64,000 nucleotides of DNA from Selenomonas sp. AE3005 (lineage in GTDB: Bacteria; Bacillota; Negativicutes; Selenomonadales; Selenomonadaceae), in assembly GCF_905233635.1 (NCBI RefSeq), contig NZ_CAJODG010000036.1, forward strand, positions 5,055-69,054, written 5' to 3'. Below are positions 1-8,186 of this stretch, piece after piece. Both the position numbers and the translations under genes were made by a program. The notes under the pieces are model-generated. The model saw only the letters and a program-made list of their open reading frames with translations, did not search any database and was not told the origin of the DNA. The stretch's first letter is position 1. Every line of letters starts with the position of its first letter.

Positions 1-442
1 CCCCTAGAACAAGAAGTGTTTCTTCGATTGATTCCCCACCACGAAAAGTTGATATCCTTCCGTGGTACTCCTTATCGATTATTTCACATGCTGGAGGTAA
101 TCCTGCAAAAAAAACATGTTTTACTTTCGATTCATGACTTCCATAATACCCTCTACTTTTTAACAAATATACTAATCGCCCCATGAGCTCAACTGCATTA
201 TCAGGATCAAGACGATATGAAAATCCTATGCAAGTTATATTATTATCATCAATCCAGTCTAGTATGGTATTCTGGGCACTTTCCATCATTATTCTTTCTA
301 TTGCGTATTCCACATTAGAAGGGGAAATTAACACTCTATAACCGCAATCACTAAGTAATGAAGCTGCAGCATGAATCCCCATAGTATGGACATCTACCAA
401 TGTTTTTATAAAACCAAAAGTATCTTTTTTACTCACTAACAT
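1..442 (-). CDS. Cobalamin-binding-domain-like protein (3' end outside window)
   Basis: An open frame of 147 codons runs off the left edge of the window. It starts at ATG 442, 28 bases after the stop of the opine-dehydrogenase-like gene, and an in-frame TGA lies just upstream. Residues 18-23 read DVHTMG, which fits the DxHxxG cobalamin-binding signature, and the following hydrophobic stretch (LLSDCGYRVLIS) resembles the first helix and second strand of the B12-binding Rossmann fold. What is visible would be the N-terminal half of such a domain. Whether a catalytic domain such as radical SAM follows cannot be seen. No strong Shine-Dalgarno is present, so it may be translationally coupled to the gene before it. 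The B12 assignment rests on one motif plus predicted fold and is moderately sure. Confidence 0.6.
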   Translation of the reverse strand, partial: MLVSKKDTFGFIKTLVDVHTMGIHAAASLLSDCGYRVLISPSNVEYAIERIMMESAQNTILDWIDDNNITCIGFSYRLDPDNAVELMGRLVYLLKSRGYYGSHESKVKHVFFAGLPPACEIIDKEYHGRISTFRGGESIEETLLVLG

Positions 443-470
443 TTGTGAACCACACTTTCAAAAGCATCAT

Positions 471-1535
471 CTAAAAATACTCACGTAATTTATCTGCAGA
501 AAACCTCCTGCCGAGGCTCCTGTAATTTTCACCAATTACGGAACAAGCTAAATTGATTATTGTTGTTATATTAGGCGTAGGTATTCCTAGCTCTTTACCC
601 ATCGCTTCCACAGGCACTAAACCATTAGGAACATCTTCAAAAATATATCTAGTATTGAGTGTTGGGGGCGCATCTATCTCTGTATATGCCTTGTTCGCTC
701 TTATACATTCAAGCAAGTCTTTTCCTTTTACGAGGTATGTTCTTTCTAGCCATTGCTTGAGAGATTCTACCGGGAACCCCCCAGCCTGTGCTACAGATTG
801 TCGTTCAGCATCAATTTTTTCTAGCAAATATGCTACGGAATGAGAAATACCATCATAATAATATTTAAAATCTACCTTTTCACTTTCAATCCATCCAACA
901 TTCATCATTACGGGCGCACAATGCAGAACCATTCCAATATTTGAGAGCGAAGTCAATGCCACTGAATTCACCGGGGTGAAATAATTTCTTAAACACCGTG
1001 GCATTTTTTTGAGAATATACTCCATATTCGCCCCCTTGATTGCAGCAATATTTACATCGTTTTTTAAAGCTAAAATACTGGTACTATTAGGACCAACTTT
1101 GCGACATGTATATACTATGGTTTGTGTTTCAGCAATTTGTGGAAGTTGTTCTAGACCTTCTTTTTTTAATTCTTCAGCAAATTCTATTGCTCCGAAAGTT
1201 CTGCCCGGATTCAACACAACAACCGTATTAGCACTAACATATGGTGCTAGTAATTTTGCAATATCCTTATGTGCATTACTCGGCGTAGTGACCATAACGA
1301 AATCAGAAAATACGTCTGCAATATTGGCTGAAACTTTGCTAATTTTTGCAACACCATGAACAACTCCAGAGCAGTGTATAACCCCTGTATCAATAATTTC
1401 TTGAATATTATTTTGACTGCGATTCCACAAATTTACTTTTATCCCATTAAGTGCAAGATGTGCCGCCATGGAAAGCCCTTGATGACCAGCTCCACAGACA
1501 AATACTTTTTGCGAAGATGAATTATCTACCTTCAA
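471..1535 (-). CDS. NAD(P)-dependent opine (octopine/nopaline) dehydrogenase family protein
   Basis: 354 residues. The N-terminus has a Rossmann GxGxxG (VCGAGHQGLSMAAHLALNG, residues about 13-31) and a following acidic/basic turn for the dinucleotide. The C-terminal half is helical and carries the N/H-rich stretch (SNIGMVLHCAPVMMNVGWIE) expected of the octopine/nopaline dehydrogenase all-alpha domain, with its substrate-binding His. Family members reductively condense an amino acid with an alpha-keto acid or ketose-like partner. The start is a TTG at 1535, supported by AAAGGA upstream; no nearby ATG fits. It sits 19 bases after the restored reading frame of the aminotransferase and 28 bases before the B12-binding-like gene, so the three are probably one transcript. 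The true substrate is unknown. Confidence 0.75.
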   Translation of the reverse strand: MKVDNSSSQKVFVCGAGHQGLSMAAHLALNGIKVNLWNRSQNNIQEIIDTGVIHCSGVVHGVAKISKVSANIADVFSDFVMVTTPSNAHKDIAKLLAPYVSANTVVVLNPGRTFGAIEFAEELKKEGLEQLPQIAETQTIVYTCRKVGPNSTSILALKNDVNIAAIKGANMEYILKKMPRCLRNYFTPVNSVALTSLSNIGMVLHCAPVMMNVGWIESEKVDFKYYYDGISHSVAYLLEKIDAERQSVAQAGGFPVESLKQWLERTYLVKGKDLLECIRANKAYTEIDAPPTLNTRYIFEDVPNGLVPVEAMGKELGIPTPNITTIINLACSVIGENYRSLGRRFSADKLREYF

Positions 1536-1554
1536 TTTATTTTTAAAATCCTTT

Positions 1555-2812
1555 CTAACTTACAGATGTTACCCGAAAACATTCCTTTATTACTCTTATA
1601 ACTATTTCTTGCTGCTCAGCAGTCATTTTGTTATCACTGGGCAGGCAGAGGCCTCGCTGGAATATATCTGCACCTACGTCAATGCCTGTACCTGCTATAT
1701 AGGCATTGTGTGATAAAGGCATTTGTGCGATAGATTGGCTGCATATGCATAGGTTTCCAGATAGGACGGCCTTCGGCGTTGATGGCAGCCAGTGCGTCCA
1801 GTATTTCCTGGGGCGAACTTTTACCGTTTTCGTATTTGTAGAGATAATCCTGCTCTCCTCTGACCTGCGGAGCCATGGCGTCTTTGTCGATTATCAGGCA
1901 GGAAAGCCAGAAGTTTGGCTGGCTGTTTTCTTTATCAAAGGGATTCATTTTGACGGGTAAATCTGCCAGCCCCTGTTCATAGCGTTCATAAATTGCTTTC
2001 TTTTGCGCAATATGTTCAGCGAGATAGGGAATCTGGCCACGGACAATGCCGGCAACAATATTGCTCATGCGGTAGTTGTAGCCGATTTCTTCATGCTGGT
2101 ACCATGGTGCAGCCTCACGGCTCTGGGTTGACCATTTTCTCACCTTGTCGGCGTCTTCCTTACTGTTGGTCAAGAACATGCCCCCGGAGGAACCGGTGAT
2201 AATTTTGTTGCCATTGAAACTTATGGCGTTAAAATCGCCCAGGTTGCCGGTTTCTACCCATTTACCGTTGAGCTTGTATTTAGCGCCTAAGGATTCGGCA
2301 GCATCTTCGACCATAAGTGCATCATGTTTGTCGCAGATTTCTTTTATCTGCTGCATTTTACCGGGAGTGCCGTAGAGATGCGCCACTATTACCAATTTTA
2401 CGTCCGGGTACATGGCAAATGCTTTTTCCAAGGCCTCCGGGCACATATTCCAGGTGTCATATTCGGTGTCAATAAATACAGCCTCGCCGTCTTCGTAGGC
2501 TACAGGGTTGATACTGGCATCGAAGGTACAATCAGAACAAAATACTTTATGCCCCTGCAAGGTGCCGGCATTTGGTCTTGCTTGTCCGTAGAGTTTTTCA
2601 CCGGCAAGTTTTGTAGCTAAATGCAGGGCTGCTGTGCCTGCTGACAAAGCTACGGCATATTTACAGCCGACGTAGGTGGCTATCTGTTCTTCGATGGCAT
2701 TTATATTGGCACCTACGGTAGATACCCAGTTTGTGAGGATAGCCTCGTCTACCCATTTCTGCTCATCGCCGTGCATGGTGGGAGAGGATAGCCAGATTTT
2801 ATCGTTACTCAT
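1555..2812 (-). pseudogene. DegT/DnrJ/EryC1/StrS aminotransferase, frameshifted near the 3' end
   Basis: PLP-dependent sugar aminotransferase of the PglE/ArnB kind. The continuous frame from ATG 2812 stops at 1679 after 377 residues. It contains the fold-type I signature SFNGNKIITGSSGG with the PLP lysine, VEDAAES with the PLP aspartate, and the late motif KPMHMQPIYR. The family's last segment is missing from that frame but present in another: positions about 1557-1690 encode NAYIAGTGIDVGADIFQRGL and CLPSDNKMT, ending with TAG at 1555-1557. A one-base gain or two-base loss near 1690-1710, within two similar short stretches (ACAAATGCC / ACAATGCC), explains this. It follows the 4,6-dehydratase gene by 22 bases, the usual dehydratase-aminotransferase pair for 4-amino sugars. 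It could be an inactivating mutation or a sequencing error. Confidence 0.75.
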
Positions 2813-2834
2813 TGACTAAGTGCCTTCTTTCGTC

Positions 2835-4664
2835 TCAGCTTTCCAACTGTTTGCTTTTATAGGTTGGAATCATATGTTTCAACGTCTTTAGGATTACCTG
2901 TTTGTCGTTTGTATCTTTGAGTGTCTGCAGGCTTTGCTGCAGGTCGTTTTCGTCCAAGGGCTGGATTTGTGCCTTGAAGATCTTCTTGTGCTTGGTGCTC
3001 GTCGTGCCTTCCTCGCTGGTGAGTAGTTCTTCGTAGAGCTTTTCACCGGGACGCAGGCCGGTGTAGATGATTTTTATGTCTTTATCCGGCGTAAGGCCGT
3101 GCAGTCTTATAAGGTCTTCGGCCATGTCCTTGATTTTTACCGGCTTGCCCATATCAAAGAGGAATACTTCGCCGCCTTCGGCCTGGCTGCCGGATTGGAG
3201 GACTAGCTGCACCGCCTCAGGGATGGTCATAAAGAAACGTGTCATTTCTTTGTCAGTGACGGTTACCGGGCCGCCGGCGGCAATCTGTTTTTCAAAGAGT
3301 GGTACTACACTGCCGCGGCTGCCGAGAACGTTGCCGAATCTTACCGTGACGAACTTGGTATTGCTGCGTTGGTTGATTTCCTGCAGGACAAGTTCTGCCG
3401 TACGCTTGGTTGCGCCCATGACACTGGTGGGATTTACGGCTTTGTCGGTGGATATCAGCACAAAGATTTCAGCATGGTTTGCGTCTGCCAGTTCGGCTAC
3501 ATTCTGCGTGCCGAATACGTTGTTTTTTACAGCCTCATCCGGCTGAATTTCCATTAAGGGTACGTGCTTATGAGCTGCGGCATGGAATACTACTTGTGGG
3601 TGGAACAGTTTAAATACTTTGGCCATACGGTCTTTATCGGTGATGTTGGCAATAACCGTATGGTAGTTTTGTTCCGGGAATTTACGCTTAAGCTCCTGGT
3701 GTATTTCGTAAATGCTGTTTTCGCCACGGCCAAGGAGGATGATCTCCTTGGCACCAACCCTGCTGATTTGACGGCTAATTTCGGAACCAATGGAACCGCC
3801 GGCACCAGTTATAAGTACTGTTTTACCGGCTATATAACTGGTGATTTTTTCAAAATCCAGCTGAATGGGATCACGGCGTAGCAGGTCTTCCAGGCGTATC
3901 TCGCGCATTTCGCCCATATCGAGCTCGCCGTTTACCATGCTGTAGATACCGGGCATAATGCAGACCTGTGCCCCTGTGGAGTGGCAGGCGTTATCGATAT
4001 GGCGGATGGTATCGCCATCTGCTGACGGAATAGCGATTACTATTTTGTCGACCGACTTGGCCCTAACAATTGGTGCCAGTTCTTCTACCGTACCCAGAAT
4101 AGGGAATCCAGCCAGGCGGCCATTCTTTTTCTTGGGATCATCGTCTACAAAACCAACGATGTTTGTAGTGGCGACGCTGTTCTGCTCCAGTTCACGTACC
4201 AGCATCGCCCCGGCATCGCCAGCACCAACAATCAGGAGATTTTGACGGTCACCATTGGATTCTGTGACTAAATCCAGATTTACCTTAAACATCAGGCGGC
4301 TGGCACCAATCCCTCCCAGGGTTAAAATCCAGGTCAAAATGGGAATACTGCGCGGCATATAGATGCCTGTCATTACAATGACAATAAAAACCAGGGCCTG
4401 CGATAAGGTAACGGCCCCGATAAGTGCCACCAGGTCGCGCATACGGGCATAGTGCCAGATACGATGGTACATGCCATAGAAATAGAAGATGGCAATACCG
4501 GCAATGACTATCCACGGAATACACTCCTGGACACTTGCCAGTTCTCTTGCCGGTAATTTACCCTCAAAACGCAGTAAAAGCGCAAATATCGGTGCTATTG
4601 CCAGGATAATTGCGTCTATCAATATCAATTTGAACTTATCACGCAATGCTTGGAAAAGACTCAC
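2835..4664 (-). CDS. Membrane-bound UDP-sugar 4,6-dehydratase (PglF/CapD/WbpM class)
   Basis: 609 residues, the normal size for membrane nucleotide-sugar dehydratases. About four hydrophobic segments occupy residues 15-125. A CoA-binding-like Rossmann domain follows (VGAGDAGAMLVREL, about 146-159). The catalytic SDR domain begins at about residue 288 with LITGAGGSIGSEISRQI. The active-site region reads STDKAVNPTSVMGATKR, with the Met-x-x-x-Lys that replaces the usual Tyr-x-x-x-Lys in this membrane subfamily. The expected reaction is UDP-GlcNAc to the 4-keto-6-deoxy sugar, which the next gene's aminotransferase would aminate. Start is GTG 4664 behind AAGGAAG, 20 bases after the ribbon-helix-helix gene. 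UDP-GlcNAc as substrate is inferred from the family. Confidence 0.88.
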   Translation of the reverse strand: MSLFQALRDKFKLILIDAIILAIAPIFALLLRFEGKLPARELASVQECIPWIVIAGIAIFYFYGMYHRIWHYARMRDLVALIGAVTLSQALVFIVIVMTGIYMPRSIPILTWILTLGGIGASRLMFKVNLDLVTESNGDRQNLLIVGAGDAGAMLVRELEQNSVATTNIVGFVDDDPKKKNGRLAGFPILGTVEELAPIVRAKSVDKIVIAIPSADGDTIRHIDNACHSTGAQVCIMPGIYSMVNGELDMGEMREIRLEDLLRRDPIQLDFEKITSYIAGKTVLITGAGGSIGSEISRQISRVGAKEIILLGRGENSIYEIHQELKRKFPEQNYHTVIANITDKDRMAKVFKLFHPQVVFHAAAHKHVPLMEIQPDEAVKNNVFGTQNVAELADANHAEIFVLISTDKAVNPTSVMGATKRTAELVLQEINQRSNTKFVTVRFGNVLGSRGSVVPLFEKQIAAGGPVTVTDKEMTRFFMTIPEAVQLVLQSGSQAEGGEVFLFDMGKPVKIKDMAEDLIRLHGLTPDKDIKIIYTGLRPGEKLYEELLTSEEGTTSTKHKKIFKAQIQPLDENDLQQSLQTLKDTNDKQVILKTLKHMIPTYKSKQLES

Positions 4665-4684
4665 AGTGCTTACTTCCTTTTCAC

Positions 4685-4852
4685 TTATTTTTCAGTCTTC
4701 ATATTGCTCAGAGCATATTCACAGCATTGCCGTACAAGATTATTCACGGATACCTTTTCTTTTTCTGCCACTTTGTTGAGTTCTTCCAGCAGACTCAGCG
4801 GCATTCTGAATGTTTTATTTATCATTTCTTCTGTCTGACGCACTTTGAACAT
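4685..4852 (-). CDS. Small ribbon-helix-helix (Arc/CopG-like) DNA-binding protein
   Basis: 55 residues with a near-ideal ribosome-binding site (AGGAG, about 8 bases before ATG 4852). The sequence reads like an RHH domain: a short beta strand (KTFRMPLSL, residues about 13-21), helix A (LLEELNKVAEKEK), the turn VSVNN and helix B (LVRQCCEYALSNM). Such proteins bind DNA as dimers, the strand lying in the major groove. It is the first gene after the putative invertible promoter segment and leads into the dehydratase operon, so it may autoregulate the operon. The two GTATAC-centred palindromes at about 4885-4908 and 5042-5065 are possible operators. Its role is inferred from size, fold and position only. 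Confidence 0.75.
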   Translation of the reverse strand: MFKVRQTEEMINKTFRMPLSLLEELNKVAEKEKVSVNNLVRQCCEYALSNMKTEK

Positions 4853-4886
4853 GCTATTTCTCCTTTATATTGCACTGCAACTTTTG

Positions 4887-4905
4887 TCAAAAAGTATACG
4901 TTTTG
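4887..4905 (-). repeat. Inverted repeat A of a putative invertible segment
   Basis: The minus strand reads CAAAACGTATACTTTTTGA, identical over 19 bases to the plus strand at 5045-5063. Each copy sits in a roughly 24-bp imperfect palindrome centred on GTATAC, the layout expected of a serine-recombinase crossover site with arms around a central dinucleotide. Confidence 0.7.
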
Positions 4906-4927
4906 AAACAACTAACTAACAAGGAAC

Positions 4928-4956
4928 ATTATAGCAAATGACTTCTGCAATGTCTA
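4928..4956 (-). promoter_or_regulatory. Sigma-A-type promoter P2 inside the inverted repeats
   Basis: On the minus strand: TAGACA (4951-4956), a 17-base spacer, then a perfect TATAAT (4928-4933). It points at the RHH-dehydratase operon, with transcription starting near 4920, between the promoter and inverted repeat A. Confidence 0.65.
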
Positions 4957-4979
4957 TTTTTTTACAAAAAATATATAGG

Positions 4980-5008
4980 AACATAACTTTTTGAGACAAA
5001 AATGTCAA
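4980..5008 (-). promoter_or_regulatory. Second sigma-A-type promoter P1 inside the inverted repeats
   Basis: On the minus strand: a perfect TTGACA (5003-5008), a 17-base spacer and TATGTT (4980-4985). It has the same direction as P2. Both promoters lie wholly between the 19-bp inverted repeats, so inversion would turn both away from the operon. Confidence 0.5.
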
Positions 5009-5044
5009 TATTTTTAATTGGATAAAATGTAATTTACAGCTTCC

Positions 5045-5063
5045 CAAAACGTATACTTTTTGA
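5045..5063 (+). repeat. Inverted repeat B of a putative invertible segment
   Basis: Perfect 19-base inverted copy of 4887-4905. Its flanks (CCC before, AACC after) differ from copy A, so identity ends near the palindrome borders, as for recombination sites rather than a long duplication. It lies just past the recombinase gene's terminator. Confidence 0.7.
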
Positions 5064-5080
5064 AACCATATAGATAAAAC

Positions 5081-5117
5081 CGAGCGCCCTTGCGAAATAC
5101 ATTAGCAAGGGCGCTCG
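5081..5117 (-). terminator. Terminator of the serine recombinase gene
   Basis: A perfect 13-bp stem (CGAGCGCCCTTGC with GCAAGGGCGCTCG) and 11-base loop, followed on the minus strand by GTTTTAT. It lies right after the recombinase stop and before inverted repeat B, so the recombinase transcript should not feed the operon. Confidence 0.85.
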
Positions 5118-5121
5118 GTTG

Positions 5122-5718
<597 letters not shown>

Positions 5719-5804
5719 TTATCCTCCCTATGAATATTTATATTTTCATCCCTATTTATATACATAAGTCATAAGGCGGAAAATCAACCATATTTTTTGC
5801 AAAA

Positions 5805-5836
5805 AAAAGAACGCCATCACATAGATGACGTCTTTT
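5805..5836 (-). terminator. Probable terminator of the aminotransferase gene
   Basis: Imperfect hairpin (AAAGACGTCATC against GATGGCGTTCTTT on the minus strand) followed by a run of eight T, 20 bases after the aminotransferase stop. Confidence 0.5.
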
Positions 5837-5855
5837 GTCGTGCATATTATACAGA

Positions 5856-7040
5856 TTATTTGTATTCTGCTGCCAGTTTTTTGAACAGGGGCAGGGATTT
5901 TTCGATGGTTTCGGTTTTTATGCAGTACGCAGCGCGGAAGTAGCCGGGGCAGCCGAAGTCGGCACCAGGAACGAGCAGCAGGTCGTATTTCTTGGCGCGT
6001 TCGCAGAAAGCGTAGTCGTCTTCTTCCAGGCACTTGGGGAAGAGATAGAATGCCCCCTGCGGCTTGACGCATTCAAAACCGGCATCGATAAGGCCCTGGT
6101 ACAGGAGCTGGCCGTTTTTGACGTAGGTGCTGATATCTGATGGCTTGTCGGCACAGCGGCCGATAACCAACTGCCAGAGGGAGGGCGCGTTGACATGCGT
6201 CAGCACGCGGGCGGCACCGGCAATAGCGCCATATACCTTGCCGAAATCAGCCACTTTATTCGGCACTACGATATAGCCAATACGCTCGCCGGGCAGGGAG
6301 AAGGATTTACTGTAGGAATAGCAGACCAGTGTATTGTCGTAGTAATTCGGGATGTACGGCACCGTGTAGCCTTTAAAAGCGATTTCGCGGTATGGTTCAT
6401 CGGCGATGATAAAGATGGGATGGTTGTATTCCTTTTCCTTAGCCTGCAGAATTTCTGCCAGCTTTTTAATCGTGGCCTCCGAGTAAACGGCGCCGCTCGG
6501 ATTGTTGGGCGAATTGACGATTACGGCTTTGGTATGCGGCGTAACCAGCTGTTCAAAGGCGGCAAAGTCAATCTGCCAGTCCTGTGGCTGGGCAGGGACT
6601 ACGACCAGCTTGCCCCCCACTGATTCGACAAAAGCCCGGTATTCCGGGAAGAAAGGTGCAAAGGTGATGTATTCATCTTCCGGCTGGAACAAGGCTTTAA
6701 AACAAATGGTGATAGAGGCCGCAGCGCCGGCCGTCAGGAAAAAGTTTTGCGCGGTGTAATCAGTGCCGAAACGTTTGTTGACACTTGCGGCCAGGGCTGC
6801 GCGCGTCTGGGGGTTGCCCGGGGCGACGGTATAGCCATGTACAGCGCTGGGCTCCATGTTGGTCAGGATATCAATGGCGGTTTCCTTGATAAATTCCGGC
6901 GTGGGCACGTTGGGATTGCCCAGGCTGAAATCGTATATATTTTCCTCGCCCACCTCGGCTGCACGTTTGCGGCCAAATTCAAAGATGGTGCGGATAGTTG
7001 ATTTCTTGGTACCGAGTTCATACATTTTGTCATTTACCAT
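5856..7040 (-). CDS. PLP-dependent aminotransferase (class I/II, aspartate-aminotransferase-like)
   Basis: 394 residues, standard for fold-type I aminotransferases. Visible landmarks are the N-terminal DFSLGNPNVPTP, the glycine-rich PLP phosphate region FFLTAGAAASIT (about 100-111), VNSPNNPSG (about 174-182), the ADEPYRE aspartate region (about 213) and the PLP lysine in SYSKSFSLPGERIGYI (about 244-259). The C-terminal GAFYLFPKC loop is also typical. Start ATG 7040 has GAGGGA upstream. It stands alone with its own terminator. The amino donor cannot be told from the sequence; aspartate or alanine type is likely. Confidence 0.88.
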   Translation of the reverse strand: MVNDKMYELGTKKSTIRTIFEFGRKRAAEVGEENIYDFSLGNPNVPTPEFIKETAIDILTNMEPSAVHGYTVAPGNPQTRAALAASVNKRFGTDYTAQNFFLTAGAAASITICFKALFQPEDEYITFAPFFPEYRAFVESVGGKLVVVPAQPQDWQIDFAAFEQLVTPHTKAVIVNSPNNPSGAVYSEATIKKLAEILQAKEKEYNHPIFIIADEPYREIAFKGYTVPYIPNYYDNTLVCYSYSKSFSLPGERIGYIVVPNKVADFGKVYGAIAGAARVLTHVNAPSLWQLVIGRCADKPSDISTYVKNGQLLYQGLIDAGFECVKPQGAFYLFPKCLEEDDYAFCERAKKYDLLLVPGADFGCPGYFRAAYCIKTETIEKSLPLFKKLAAEYK

Positions 7041-7125
7041 AAATATCCCTCACTAACAAACAGATTTCATTTTTAATAAAACACTGTTTACATATTAACA
7101 CATTTTTATAGTAAAATAAAGCAAA

Positions 7126-7155
7126 ATGACCAAAGGCTCGCGGGCCTTTGGTCAT
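7126..7155 (-). terminator. Terminator of the ahbAB pair
   Basis: Strong hairpin ATGACCAAAGGC / GCCTTTGGTCAT just after the ahbB stop, followed by TTTTGC on the minus strand. Confidence 0.75.
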
Positions 7156-7165
7156 TATATATCAT

Positions 7166-7657
7166 TTATTCACAAAAATATTTCATGGCGGTCTTTTTCC
7201 ACTCGTGTTTGGAGTAGAGCATAACATGTTTGCTGACGCCGTTGGCCTCCCCCAGCTGTTTTACCACCTGCTCGCATTCTTCCCGGCTGTGGCCATGAAC
7301 CATGGTATAAAGGTTATAGGGCCAGTCAGGCGCGGTATTGCGGTCGTAGCAATGTGTTACGGAGGGGCTTTTCGCCATGTTTTGGGCGATTTCATCGAGC
7401 CGCGCGGCCGGAACTTCCCAGGCTACCAGTACGTTGGCACTGAAACCAACTTCACGATGGCGCAGGACAGCGCCCATCTTGCGGATTTTTTTCGTCGCCT
7501 GCATATCCCGAATGCGTTCGAGAAAAACTTCTTCACTGACACCGGCCTGCTCCGCCAGTGTCTTATATGGTTCAGCCACCAGAGGGAAGTCGCCCTGCAG
7601 GACGCGAATGATATTTTTATCAAGCTCTGTAATATCTTCTGCGGTCATACTGCTCAC
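7166..7657 (-). CDS. ahbB: Siroheme decarboxylase beta subunit (AhbB-like, Lrp/AsnC fold)
   Basis: 163 residues: an N-terminal winged helix-turn-helix (about 5-65, ITELDKNIIRVLQGDFPLV) and an AsnC-type ligand domain. Features match AhbB rather than true Lrp regulators: GAVLRHREVGFSANVLVAWEVP (about 83-104), SHCYDRNTAPDWPYNLYTMVH-like text (about 120-140; read as THCYDR and DWPYNLYTMVHG) and the C-terminal HVMLYSKHEWKKT. With AhbA it would remove the two acetate carboxyls of siroheme to give 12,18-didecarboxysiroheme in the alternative heme/heme d1 route. It begins 2 bases after the ahbA stop. Annotation as an AsnC regulator is the usual mistake for this family. Confidence 0.82.
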   Translation of the reverse strand: MSSMTAEDITELDKNIIRVLQGDFPLVAEPYKTLAEQAGVSEEVFLERIRDMQATKKIRKMGAVLRHREVGFSANVLVAWEVPAARLDEIAQNMAKSPSVTHCYDRNTAPDWPYNLYTMVHGHSREECEQVVKQLGEANGVSKHVMLYSKHEWKKTAMKYFCE

Positions 7658-7659
7658 CC

Positions 7660-8118
7660 TTAATGTAATTTAAACTGCACATTGATTTTGTATTTCTTGT
7701 TGGCTTTGAGATTAAGCATATCCTCTACACCATTTAAGGACCGCACCTCAGACAGGATTTGCTGCTCTGTTTCCAAATTAGGTGTCAAAAGCGTAAACCA
7801 CAGGTTATAACGGCCTTCGCGTTCATAATTGTGCGTTGCGCCAGGGTACGAGTTGATGGACTCGGCTACGGTCTGCATTTTTGACGGGTCAACTTTTAAA
7901 GCCACCAATGTCCCCTTGTATCCCAGATTATTGGAATCAAAGAACGTGCCAATCCGCCGCAAATAGCCTTCCTGCTTTAGTTCCTGCAGGCGGTTTAAGA
8001 CTGTTTCCTCGTCTGTGTCGAGTTCCTCGGCCAGCTTGGCAAAGGGGTGGCTGCATACAGGCAGATTTCCCTGCAGCAAGTTTAATAATGACTTGTCAAA
8101 AGCCGTAAGTTCCATCAT
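7660..8118 (-). CDS. ahbA: Siroheme decarboxylase alpha subunit (AhbA-like, Lrp/AsnC fold)
   Basis: 152 residues with the same two-domain plan as the next gene: winged helix (LTAFDKSLLNLLQGNLPV, about 4-21) and AsnC-type sensor. AhbA hallmarks are RRIGTFFDSNNLGYKGTLVAL (as two pieces around residues 54-75), THNYEREGRYNLWFTLL (about 95-111) and the C-terminal LNLKANKKYKINVQF. The histidine and tyrosine/arginine cluster around NYERE.RYN is the proposed active-site region of the family. Start ATG 8118 (or 8115) follows AGAGGGATTATC. The pair AhbA-AhbB functions as a heterodimer. Confidence 0.82.
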   Translation of the reverse strand: MMELTAFDKSLLNLLQGNLPVCSHPFAKLAEELDTDEETVLNRLQELKQEGYLRRIGTFFDSNNLGYKGTLVALKVDPSKMQTVAESINSYPGATHNYEREGRYNLWFTLLTPNLETEQQILSEVRSLNGVEDMLNLKANKKYKINVQFKLH

Positions 8119-8186
8119 GATAATCCCTCTTCCCGATGGTGTTCCGTATAATATAATAAATGAATCAGATTCACATTTCTCTGATA

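Noticed and set aside
7166..8118. Two Lrp/AsnC amino-acid regulators
   Set aside because: Subunit-specific motifs of AhbA and AhbB are present and adjacent, which regulators would not show.
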